Below, in pieces: positions 11,399 through 21,278 of a DNA stretch of 64,000 nucleotides. This stretch comes from Lantana camara (Eukaryota > Streptophyta > Magnoliopsida > Lamiales > Verbenaceae): the NCBI GenBank assembly GCA_037501455.1, contig CM074860.1, positions 49,486,501-49,550,500 on the forward strand, written 5' to 3'. Under the pieces are notes generated by a model that saw only the letters and a list, made by a program, of their open reading frames with translations, had not been told where the DNA came from and ran no database searches. The number at the start of each line of letters is the position of its first letter. The first letter of the stretch is position 1. The position numbers were made by a program, and so were the translations under genes.

Positions 11399-12277
11399 GT
11401 GTGGATACGAATGAGGTATGTTTCTGAATAAGGTAAGACTCCGATTTTTTATTCTGATTCCGAATTTGTCTGGGCATGTGTTGTGTTCTGAATCCGGACG
11501 GCTCATTTTAGGTCAACGGATGTGTGCGTGTGTTCTGAATCCGGGATAGCGCATTTTAGGTCGACGGATAGTGTGTGTGTGTTATGTTTGATTTCCATTA
11601 CGTTAGTTTGATACATAATTGTTCGTGAAACGGGAGTGGATTTCCAATTAATAAAACATGGTTGTTTTCGCCTTTGGCCTAACTTTTTTTTTTCCTATAT
11701 CTAGTATAACGTGTAAAAATATTTTAGAATGGAAAAACCACGCCCCGGTTCATGAACTCCCCTCTATGGTACGTGTTATGCTCTGTATACGTATTTATGT
11801 GTGTGTGTGTAACCCCTCACTCAGTCAGTGTGACTGACCCCTCCCTCTTATGTTTTTAGTTTGCAGGTATCGGTCTGTCGGTTCGAGCTAGGCGGTTTGC
11901 TGTCTTTTGAGTCCTGGTTGGGTTGTCAGAGTCTGCATTTTGTTTAGAGTCTGTATTGGATTCTGTACTTTGAACTTTTTGTAATTTGAAATTTTATGTA
12001 TGTTAAGCTTTGGCCCGTTACTGCAAGTATGTATATATTTTTTTTGTTTTAAGCTTTGTATAACTTAACCATATACCTATGTTGGTTTCGTTATTGCTTC
12101 CGATTTTGTATGTTTATGTTTTGTCCACTCTGTTGAGGGTTTAGACCGCCTAACTTAGGAGGGTCTTTTGTTTGTCACCCGTTCGCTAGTGTTTGGTGCG
12201 TGTGCGGATTCTCTATTTCGTTACACGTGTCGGGCTCTAGTACGGGGGATGTGGTGCCTTACGCTCGGGGTGCTACA
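11399..12277 (+). repeat. LTR J, 3' portion only (plus strand)
   Basis: Ends in gcgggggatgtggtgcc then ggggtgctaca (12277), the same terminus as C and D LTRs. It carries the U5 hairpin cagtcagtgtgactg (11823-11837), gctaggcgg (11887-11895), ccgcctaac (12146-12154) and the cacccgttcgct motif (about 12177). Its 5' part was separated by the insertion of G at 11398/11399. No PBS follows 12277, so it is a 3' or solo LTR. Confidence 0.85.
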
Positions 12278-12450
12278 TCTTTCTTCACATAACTACCCGA
12301 TCCTCAACTCTCAAGGCCTTGTCCGTCACCTTAGTCCACGTTCTAGTATTGGAAGCTTCAAATGCATCTTTCATATTTTCCCAAAGTCCTTGAAGGAATT
12401 GCGAGACCTAACTCTCATCATTATTAGCAATACTTGGGGCATAGCGAGAA
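12278..12450 (-). pseudogene. K: minus-strand gypsy gag fragment
   Basis: The minus strand encodes capsid-domain sequence resembling element F's Gag: an R-Y-A-P motif near 12440, a Q-F-L-Q-G-L motif, then W-T-K-V-T-D-K-A-L-R-V-E near 12300. A stop interrupts it between these motifs. It is flanked by the end of LTR J and by an unrelated LTR start at 12451, so both ends are breakpoints. It appears to be the sequence into which J inserted. Confidence 0.75.
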
Positions 12451-12540
12451 TGTAACATGCCGCTCGTCCGTCCCATTCTAGGTACGCCTTCACGAGACAG
12501 CTACGTGCGCTTTTAATTATTTAATTACATGAATTACATG
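12451..12540 (+). repeat. L: short LTR 5'-end fragment
   Basis: tgtaacatgccgctcg followed by a taggtacg block resembles the first bases of the C and D LTRs (tgtaacgcccc, then caggtacgctcg). Only about 90 bp remain before gag-like sequence begins, so most of the LTR and leader are deleted. Confidence 0.5.
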
Positions 12541-12556
12541 TTTCAAGAAGAGGCTT

Positions 12557-12886
12557 ATGTTTCGAGAAGAATCCCAAGGATTTCAAGATGTCACCGACAC
12601 CAAGAAGAAGAAACTTCAACTCATGAAGATGGATTTGATGCCTCCTCCAATGGAACCAATTCAATGTTACTATTGCCAAGGTCCGAACCATATGGAAGAA
12701 GTTTGTCGGAAGAAACTCAAAAGATGCTACAAGTGTGGGAAAACGGGACATATGGTGAGTGATTGCCCGAAGAACAAGAATCTGAGATCTATGAAGAGCC
12801 GTAATTCCAAGACTCCAAGTCAAGTCCGAGTAGATTCCAGTGGAAGCAGGGAGCTTGATGTCGAGATCCACATTTTACCATGGTGA
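12557..12886 (+). pseudogene. L: gypsy Gag nucleocapsid fragment with two CCHC knuckles
   Basis: An open stretch of 109 codons carries two intact zinc knuckles of form C-X2-C-X4-H-X4-C, the first beginning CYYC (about 12665) and the second CYKC (about 12725), in a basic, Lys-rich context as in nucleocapsid. The capsid domain that should precede it is missing. Just after it (about 12880-12925) lies a ggtgaaaggtacacc block matching the start of the gypsy protease coding region. It is a remnant of an old plus-strand element, not a functional gene. Confidence 0.82.
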
Positions 12887-13499
12887 AAGGTACACCAAGC
12901 ATTAATGGCACTACATACATGCATCTTCTAATTTTATTTTGTGTTGCTTTCCTTTCTTGTTGCTTCTTGGTGCTTGCGTGTTGTTTCTTTCTTGTCGTCT
13001 CCTTTTCCTTTTCTTTTTGTGTTGGCTCTTTGCTTGGAGGGAGTTTGGTGAGGCGAGTGTCCGAGTGCTTGGTGAGTTGTGAGGGTCGAGCTTGCCCGGT
13101 GGTTTTCTGGAAGGCGCCTAGTTCGTGTTAAGGTGACGGTGTCGCCATAGGCGTTAGGGGTTAATTGGGAGGTCCTTTTTGGGCTCAATGATATTTTAGG
13201 GTAATGGATGGAAGGCTAACCCGTTTATATCCTTCGTGGGAGTGGTTGATTATTCCAGGGCGGTACAATAATCTTTGTGGCTTTTCTTTAGGTTAACTCA
13301 GTGGTCGAGCCAAGCTTAAGGAGATAAAGATCGAAGTAAGCCACCTTTAGTGTTTCTTTGAAGGTTGGAATACGTTTCCACCAGATAAAGACATCGAGGT
13401 TGTCGTGGTCTTTATCCCGGAATTGGACCGTGTTTGGAGTTCCCTTCTGGTGGGCTTTAACGCGGTTGTTGGAATGTAGTTGACGAGCTCTTAGAAGGT
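12887..13499 (+). other. Decayed gypsy internal sequence, no readable gene
   Basis: Lies between L's nucleocapsid and RT relics, where protease should be. It includes a T-rich stretch (12930-13020). Short open frames on both strands have low-complexity translations and no recognised motif. Nothing else is seen. Confidence 0.5.
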
Positions 13500-13930
13500 A
13501 ATTTCACCCCTTTGAGTACTTCTTTGTGGAATACCTTGGTCCCATCTAAGAAGAAGACGGGATTTAGGATGAGTATATATTACCTTGAGCTGCACAGGTT
13601 AACTGTGGAAGATAAATACCCTTCTTACTTGCTTCGAGGAGTCATTCGGTCTTCTTCAGCCTTCCGCGGTCTTTGCTGGGTGTGGTTTGAACAAGGGTAT
13701 GGTCGACTATGAATTTTGCTAGAAGAACCGAGAATTACCTCAGAGAATAAGTCTCTAGTGTTATCGGGAATCAACAGGAGGTTCGTTGTTATGCAAGTGT
13801 CGTCCCGTGACATGAAAGACAAGGAAGAGGCATGGATCGAGTGGATAAGGTTTTTGAATAGAGTTACCTTGATTAAACGAGGATACTCAAACTTCTCCGT
13901 TACAATCGAGGTACTAAGGAAGACTTCGGT
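13500..13930 (+). pseudogene. L: degenerate gypsy RT fragment
   Basis: The plus strand near 13512-13650 reads a worn version of the RT fingers region: S-T-S-L-W, then K-K-K-T-G-F-R-M, then Y-L-E-L-H-R-L-T-V and D-K-Y-P. These line up with the STSPWG, KKKDG, DYRELNR and KYPLP motifs of element A. Downstream the frame is lost and no catalytic DD is readable. It is cut at 13931 by the truncated LTR of element M. Confidence 0.72.
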
Positions 13931-15714
13931 TTAGGAAATATCTCGCGAGTCATTGATGTGATTAATTGATCCTTAGACTTGAGGCTCCTTGTCACTTTGT
14001 GAATTAACTCTGTAGTCTTTGGTATAAGCTTTAAAGGGTGTCGCCTTAGACAACTGATTCAAGGCTTATGCTGGGGCTGCACAAGTGATTCATGAAAGTG
14101 AATGAGAATCAAGAAAGGACCTACACTTGCATATGCAAGGTGATCTCTTATTGTGTAAGTCATTCATATGCCATATGGAGTCCTTGGCCAAGGCAGTAGA
14201 TCAAGACATCAAGAAAAGGGTTTCTTGGATTGAGATCAAATGGATATGAAATGCACTTAGCTTTAAGACCAGATTATTAGGGTTCTAATTATTCCCTTAC
14301 CCTAGATCATGGTTGAGAGATAGTAAGTAGGAGGATTGTATCTCACATGAATCAATGACTTAAAGGTTCTGTCGAATCCGAATATTCCAATTCAGCTAGG
14401 GGTTAAACACATGTTGCTAGACTATGGTCGTTTAATCTGTGGACTGATTAATTAATTAGTGAATTAATTAATTAGGGTCACTGCTAATTGAATTGAGAAC
14501 CTAGAGGGTCACACACAACAACTTGGTTACATGAGTTGAGGCTTAAAAATGATTAAACGAGTTAATCGGGCCAAGAGGATTCCACACGATTGAAATCACA
14601 CGTGTGGCTCACGTGAGTCACACGTGTCACTGTGACACGTGTCACACACGTGTGAATATATATATATTGTATATATATGTATTAAATAATTAAATGTGTT
14701 AATTATTTAATGGACTTTGGTTTAATTTTGAATTAAAAAGAAAGTCTTATTTTGGAGAAAATAATCTAGTTAATTAATTACGAATTAATTAATTGGATAA
14801 AAATAAGTTATTTATTTTATAATAAATAAAGTATAAAATTATCCAAAAATAGTTTAGATATTTTTAGCTCTCTTGAAAGTTGATTTGAATTAGAATTCAA
14901 AGTCAAAGTTGGAGAATACTTGATGATCAAGTAATAGGACAGAGACAAACCAAATCCTTGCCCAACAAGGAGTTCGGTCGTCCCTCCCCTTTCCTATATA
15001 TAGGGGAGCTCATGCTCCCCTTTAGAGCTAATGAAATTCTTTTGGTTCATGTGTTGAACACCATCCTTTCTCCAAGATAAACGAAACCCTAGGTTAAGCC
15101 TAAACACTAACTAGAGAACTAGCATCCTTACTAGTTAGATTGTAGCCAAGTTGGTGGACTATCTCTAGAGAGCTTCAAGTTAGAAGTTTTGAAGATTCGA
15201 GCTTTACCAAAAAGTGGGGATCAAGCAAAACGATCAGAAGGGATGATGAAACGATTCTGAACCCGACGTGAAGCGAATGAAAAAATCGAACCAAAGAAGA
15301 TGGCGAAAACCGTTCGTCCATATCCTGAAGGATGAATTTTTTCACGAGGGTTTTGTGACTGGCAGTTTTCTACTTTCGCAAAACTGGTTTCGAAGGGAGT
15401 TTCTATCCTGCTTTTCTCGTTTCATGTTTTTTTCTTTATGTTATATTGTTAAGAACATCTCTGACATGAATTGAATCTAGGTTGGTGTGGATTGCTATCC
15501 CGACAATGGATTCTGAAGTAGAAAGAGACTTTCGAGGGACGGGTTGTCAAGCCGCGAGAAGAGCGTTCTTGGGTGGCTTGAAACGCTTCAAGAAAGAATA
15601 AAAGAAAAGTAAGTTTTCTATCTCTACGAATTTGGTTACACGATTGCGAGTCCAAGATCCTTTTGTTGGAAAAATTTTTAAATTCCGCTGCTTTCTGATT
15701 CGTGTTTTCCAACA
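13931..15714 (+). repeat. Element M 5' LTR, truncated at its 5' end (1784 bp kept)
   Basis: Homology with the right LTR begins at ttaggaaatatct (right-copy equivalent about 21779) and ends ttttccaaca at 15714. The missing part corresponds to 21279-21778. It holds a G-box cluster and a TATA box (separate entry). Open frames in it are not recognisable genes. Confidence 0.92.
14599..15003 (+). promoter_or_regulatory. M 5' LTR promoter: five G-boxes and a TATA box
   Basis: CACGTG occurs at 14599-14604, 14610-14615, 14621-14626, 14636-14641 and 14647-14652, mostly inside longer ACACGTGT palindromes. About 340 bp further on, ctatatatag (14994-15003) is a good TATA box. CACGTG is the plant G-box bound by bZIP and bHLH factors, so light, stress or ABA-type control is a reasonable inference. 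Confidence 0.72.
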
Positions 15715-15716
15715 AG

Positions 15717-15729
15717 TGGTATCAGAGCC
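15717..15729 (+). other. Element M PBS (tRNA-iMet)
   Basis: TGGTATCAGAGCC two bases after the LTR end. Unlike the gypsy elements, it is not followed by the GGTT-GCAA-AACC hairpin. Confidence 0.88.
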
Positions 15730-16009
15730 ACCTCGTTAATCGTGTTTCTGATTCGTCTCAATTATTCTGAATTTGGTAGAAATTCTTAGGCTTGATGCGA
15801 TTGAGTATTTGTAATTGTTTTAGAAAGCCTGAATTACGAAACTGTATTTTTTCCTGAAAGTTTCTGAAAATTGGTTTTTGCAAAATTTAATTTTTGAAAA
15901 CTATTTTAGATTTGAAACTGTATAAACTGTTTTTGGATTTCTTGGATTGGTTTTGGTTTTGAACGAAAACACGAAACGAAAATACGGAATACGACGAACA
16001 CGCGAAACC

Positions 16010-16375
16010 CCACACGCGAAGGAGTCGCGCGCGCGGGAGTCGCGCAGCACCGCCCACCTGTCCTACGCGCGAGCAGGCCGTGCGCCTACTCCCTCCCGCA
16101 ACCGCGCGGGAGGTGTTCCGGGAGCGCCTAGGCGCCCCGCCCAGGACTGTCGATGCCGTCCCGCCCAGGCTGGGCAACGATCCCGCAAGGCGTGCGGGAT
16201 CAGTCGCCCAGCCCGCCCGCACACGCCCGGAAGGGACACGCCCAGCAGGCGCGCAAGCATGCGCGCGCAGTGCGCGCACTAGCGCGGCCTTGGTCGCGCG
16301 CTGTGCGTGCCTGTCGCGCGCGCTTGCAACTGGCGCGACCCTTTTTCGCGTACGGGCCCCGTTTTCGTGATCCGG
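16010..16375 (+). other. CpG-dense GC-rich block in the M leader
   Basis: About 365 bp very rich in CG and GC dinucleotides (runs such as gcgcgcgcggg) in otherwise AT-rich sequence. Overlapping open frames on both strands encode Arg/Ala/Pro-rich translations, which are by-products of base composition. No protein family is recognised. The block lies about 300 bp after the PBS, where a 5' untranslated leader is expected. Confidence 0.7.
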
Positions 16376-18050
16376 CTTTTTCGTGTTTCGTGCAATCCAG
16401 TCCCAATTTTTATTTTAATTTTAAAAATTTTATTTTTGAATATTTATTTTTAATTTTTGAATAAAACTTAAAATTGGGATTTTTGAGAAATTGAAACAGT
16501 TTATATTTTGGGAAAATACAATCTTTGGTAAAATTATTAATTTTCAGAAATTAATTGGAATTTTATTTGTTTTGGTAATTTGGGATTTATTGAAAACTTT
16601 TATAAATAAGACTCGCATCAAGTCGTGTTTTAAGTCATTAGGACTTGAAACGAGAATTTTAATTTATTGGCTAAATTTAAATTCTCGCTAAAGCATGTTA
16701 GGTGATCATGGGTTTAGATCTATGTATAGTTTTAATTTATGCACATGGATGGTTTAAATTGGGGTTGGAGCCCTATAGTTGCGTTTTTCAATTGAGGTTG
16801 GAGCCTCACTTATGTGCGTACTGTTATGTGATTTATTATGTGGCTTTCCATATTACTGTTTTTGAGGCCGGGGTATGCCCCGTGTAATTGTCTAAGGCCA
16901 ATATGAAGATTGAGCCTTATTACTTTATGTCTTTTTCTTTTTATTGTAATTTGAGAGTAGAGATAGGTGGTGAGGTTTTATTTTCATTTTGGAGACTATG
17001 CACCCATGGAGTAAGATGGACCACATTCAAGTAACAAGGAGGCCATAAGTGAAGACCCCTCAAAATGTTAGGGAGGGGAATCTCAATTGTTAAATGTAAT
17101 AGAGATAGGGCTCGTATTTTGTTACCGCTTTCCCTTATGTGATTTAAACTGTTTATGTGGCATGTATGTTAGAACTTGTGATTGTGGAGTGGCTCCCACA
17201 TATCACGCATAAGATAGGTAGAACCCATGATCATTACATGTTAGTATCATGCTAGGACATGTTATCTGTTTATGTGCTTGTTTGAAATGCATTTATGTAT
17301 ACTTGCATTAATCAAGACTAATAAAATTGGATAACATATATGTTGGTGAGGTCGAACCGAACAACTCTTCGGTTGATTCGAAAATTCCCATTAAATATTA
17401 AGCTTATTTCGAATAATAGGTATTTAATTCGAGATGCAAATTTTGAATTAAATTCCTAGCATTCCATCAATAGGTTTTAAGTTTAGTAAGTAAAGCTAGT
17501 TATTGTCCGCGAGTCGTGGGATAGCTAGTGGAGCTTATTAGTTCTTAGTTACCTAATTGATCATTTTAAATGATCAATATTTCGTGGTTAATTTTGGCAA
17601 GGGCGATGTCCGCGAGTCGTGGGTCGATCGAACTAAGTTTTGATCATGATCTTATGATTGATGGGTCTAGCTTAAACGCCTAAGTAAATATGGATGTCGC
17701 ACGAGTCGTGGGTCCATATTGAAAGATAGGTGATGCAAAAACAATTACTAAGAGTTCTAAAGGTGTTAGAATTGGTAAGTTGTACCTACCTAGGATTTTG
17801 CTTAGAATGTCCGCGAGTCGTGGGTTCGAGGTAAAATGCTTAGGATCTTAGTACCCATTAGGAAACATGTTCCTCTTAGATCTTTGGGAATTATAGATCT
17901 TTGAAAAACAGTGGGAGCTACATTAGATTAAAGACCTTATCTTTTGTATATCGTTATAATTCAGCATGCCCACATTTTCTCTGCTTAGCATTTAGGTTGT
18001 AGTTATGTGATTCTCTACAATATGAAATGCAAACCCATTCGTATCCATCC
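16376..18050 (+). other. M leader, non-coding, with four copies of an 18-20 bp motif
   Basis: AT-rich with no supported gene. The motif TGTCCGCGAGTCGTGGG occurs at 17504-17520, 17606-17625, 17694-17714 (variant with gtcgcacgag) and 17807-17827, spaced 88-113 bp apart. A perfect palindrome ttgatcat-tttaa-atgatcaa lies near 17558-17578 between the first two. The repeats keep their CpGs while the flanks diverge. Confidence 0.6.
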
Positions 18051-21000
18051 TTAAGTCAAATAAGTTGACTAAGTCCTGACTAACTCTAAATGGCTTCGGA
18101 TCCTAAAATCCATTTTAGAACCCGACTAGAGAAAGGCGTTCTCTAAAGGGCGAAGTTTTCAATTGTGAAAAGTCAACCCGGGCCAAAAGAGAAGCAATCT
18201 GAGGTGAATGGATTTTTCCAAACCACTTAAAAGCAATTGAACCACCTCATAAAAACGTTACAAGGTATAACATTATGGAATTATTCAATATTCCAAATGA
18301 GGAAACAAGTGCTCACGAACAAGGTCTAAAGATCTTATTTAAAGATCTTATGGTCTCGGTCATCAACTGAGAAAAGAGTTCTCAATGCACTGATTGCTTA
18401 CATTGCTTCGACTATCAATCAAACCCTTTATGCTCAACTAGAATGATGCTAATGTGGCATAGTTAATCATTTAAGTTGATAATGGTTGAGAGCATCCTTA
18501 AGAAGGAATAAAAGGTTGAGATGGTTAATTCTTCTTCTAAAACTCCCTAAGTTAAAGGCTTGAAGGCCTAAAGAAGAAGAAACCCTTAAGAGCCCAATGG
18601 AGGGGCATGTAAGGGGTACGCCCAAAAGACACTAGAGATCAAATAGGACGTTTGCTTCTATGGTAACAAATAAGGACTTTGAAAGGGAACTGCAAAGAGT
18701 ATGAGTACTTTGAAATGTTACCTCGTTTAGTAATTCTACTAGGAATAGAATTTACTAGTCTTAAGTCAATTCTGCATAAGCCGTTGTGCAAAGACTCAAG
18801 GCACTAATGTTCTGAACATACAACGAGATAACAAAAGTAAGTGAGATGACAAAGCTTCGAATTACTTTGGAACGTTGAGATATAAAAGGATTAGCAAGTC
18901 AGACACCTTAGGATCATTCTATGAAAATGAACCTATAGTGTTGACTTCCTGTGAATCCTGTCATGAGGGAAGCGTTCCTGAATCCCGTTTATAAGAAACG
19001 TGGAACGTTCCAAAATTATAGTGGATTTCGATCCATGCTGATGAGTGTAAGATGCTTAATGTAAGCACTAGATACAATCGTCAGTTTAATCATTATGAAT
19101 GAATGTACTTGTTAAAGTACAAATTCGAAACTTATATGAAATTCTTAGAATTTCGAAAGGAGGTTAGGAACCGAAGTAGTCATAAGTTATAGGTAAATCG
19201 ATATGATCGAGATAGCCAATATCTTAGCAACTAATTCCTTACTCATCTTAGAGGTAATAGGATTATCTCTCAGTAAACTAATTCGAGAACACCTTAGTGT
19301 TTCTGAATGAGGGAATGAAACCTTATAGGATATGGTCCATTCCATAGCAAGCTTTACTGACTTATAATCATTCTAGGAATAAACTCCTAGAATATGCAGT
19401 TAGAGATTTTGAATTTAGTACCTTCCAAAATCAGTCCTTCAGTTGCACTATGCAAAGTGGCATACTAAATTCCCTAATTATTCTTATCCAAGAATTCAAT
19501 GGAATCCTCTTACTTGAAGAGGATAGTGGGAGATAAGCTTGAAATGAGTTCAAGTTTATACAATGATATTGGATATCAGTTTTGCGATTCCCTTGTACAA
19601 AGGTTGTTTGTCTCAAAGGAATGTACCTTTCTTAAGGAATCGTTCCTATAGAAGAAGAAAGGCAAGCAAGCAGACCTCAAAGAAATTTGAGGAAAAATAT
19701 TCATGCCACATATAGAAGAAACGAGCCCATCTGATAAAACTTAGCCAAATTTTAGAGTATGTACACGTGTCAAACCCTTCTCTTAAGATGCCTTTAGAAC
19801 GCGTTCCTAGATAGCCAAGGAATTACATGAAGAGGAGACACTGTCAGATTTAGAATCTGAGTAGTGTAAGCAAGCCTTGAAATCCAATATGGATTCCATA
19901 TACTTAAACCGAGTTTTGACCTTGGTTGATCCACCTGATAGGATCAAGCTCCTAGAGCTTCGAGTAAATGGATAGCATTACAACCTTCTTGACGGTTGAA
20001 ATGCAAAAGTCCATTTGGGTTGTGTTTAACATATCCTCATATTCTGACTATGAGATATGATAAATGAATATGAGAACTATCTTGTTCAATATGAGATTGA
20101 AAGAGACTGAAATAAGGTATTTCTATAAATCTCATATTCAGTGGGAGTATGCATAAGGTATGCAAATCCCTAAAGTCAATCTGTGGATTGATAAAGGCTT
20201 CTAGGATTAGACAATTCGATTCCATAGGATAGTCAAATCGTTTGACACAGATGGAAGTCGAATAAGTCTCAAAGTGTACATAGGAAAGTTAGTGATGTAA
20301 GAGTCAATTTTTGGTTCTTTAGAAAACGACATCCTTCTCATTAGGAATGTCAAGGACGACGTGAAAGTTACCAATTCTTGTTTAAGAAACAATTTGACAT
20401 GAAAGATCTTAGTGATTATCCTATATTCTCGACATTCTGATCTATAGAAGATAGATCTAAGAGAATAAAAGGATTATCACAAAATGAGTACATAACCACG
20501 GTACTAAAAGGAGTTTAGTATGGACAATGGAACATCTCTTTTGAAGAGTATGTGTCCTAAGATAACTTTGAGAAAGTTAGAATGTCCAAAATCCCTTTAA
20601 GTGAAAGGGTGCATAATGTATGAAAAGTTATGTACTAAATTAGATATGGCGCAACACTAAGCGTAGTAGGCCGAATCTAATATGACCTCAGAGAAGGTCA
20701 TTAGATCTCTGTAAAGGATGTCCTCAGAGTACTTGAGAAGAAATGAGGATATGTATTAGTTTACAGAGCCCAACAGATCTTATTGTTAGAAGGATATTTG
20801 ATGTAACCGTTCATCAAACATAGATGATTATGAAATCATTGAAAGGATACAACTTCTACCAGAATGGTAATGCAATTTGTTGGAAAGGGGTTCCAAGGAC
20901 GAACATTGCAAAACTCAACTATCATAGTTGAGAACTTAGTCGTATTATATAACACTAAGTTAAGTGTTTGGGTAAGAAACTCCATCTAACTTGTTAGATG

Positions 21001-21260
21001 AAGTTCCTAGCATGAAAACAACTCCTTGATCATATTGTATGATAAAAAGGATGGTTGCTCAAGAGAACCAAGACCTCACCAAGAGACTGAACACGTGATT
21101 ACGAATCACTTTATAAGGAAAAGGTGCTTCCTAAGAGATGTGTAAACAAAAGGGTCACATCAGCAGAGCATATAGCAGATCCACTTTGGAAACGCCCAAA
21201 GTCAATAGGGTCTCTAAGTGCATCTTGAGAAGATGGGACTTAGAGTACCTAAATGGCTTT
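18050..21260 (+). pseudogene. Element M gag-pol relic (copia order)
   Basis: Recognisable scraps appear in order on the plus strand. A CCHC-like D-V-C-F-Y stretch near 18648-18700 has lost residues. A C-E-S-C motif of the pre-integrase region lies near 18953-18980. RT C-terminal motifs F-D-M-K-D-L (about 20392-20409) and D-R-S-K-R..G-L-S-Q (about 20450-20490) follow. The RNase H end motif I-A-D-P-L lies near 21165-21185. Integrase lies upstream of RT, which is copia order. Stops and frameshifts occur every few tens of codons, and the capsid, integrase catalytic core and RT active site are not readable. Large internal deletions are likely because the coding span is only about 3.2 kb, against 4 kb or more in complete copia elements. 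Confidence 0.75.
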
Positions 21261-21266
21261 TACGGG

Positions 21267-21278
21267 CAAGTGGGAGAT
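21267..21278 (+). other. Element M polypurine tract
   Basis: gcaagtgggagat immediately before the LTR start TGTTAGGAATAG is the usual copia PPT-LTR junction. Confidence 0.8.

Noticed and set aside
15887..16464. Arg/Ala/Pro-rich open frames in the GC-rich block
   Set aside because: Stops are rare in any frame of GC-rich DNA. Frames are open on both strands at once and nothing is recognisable.
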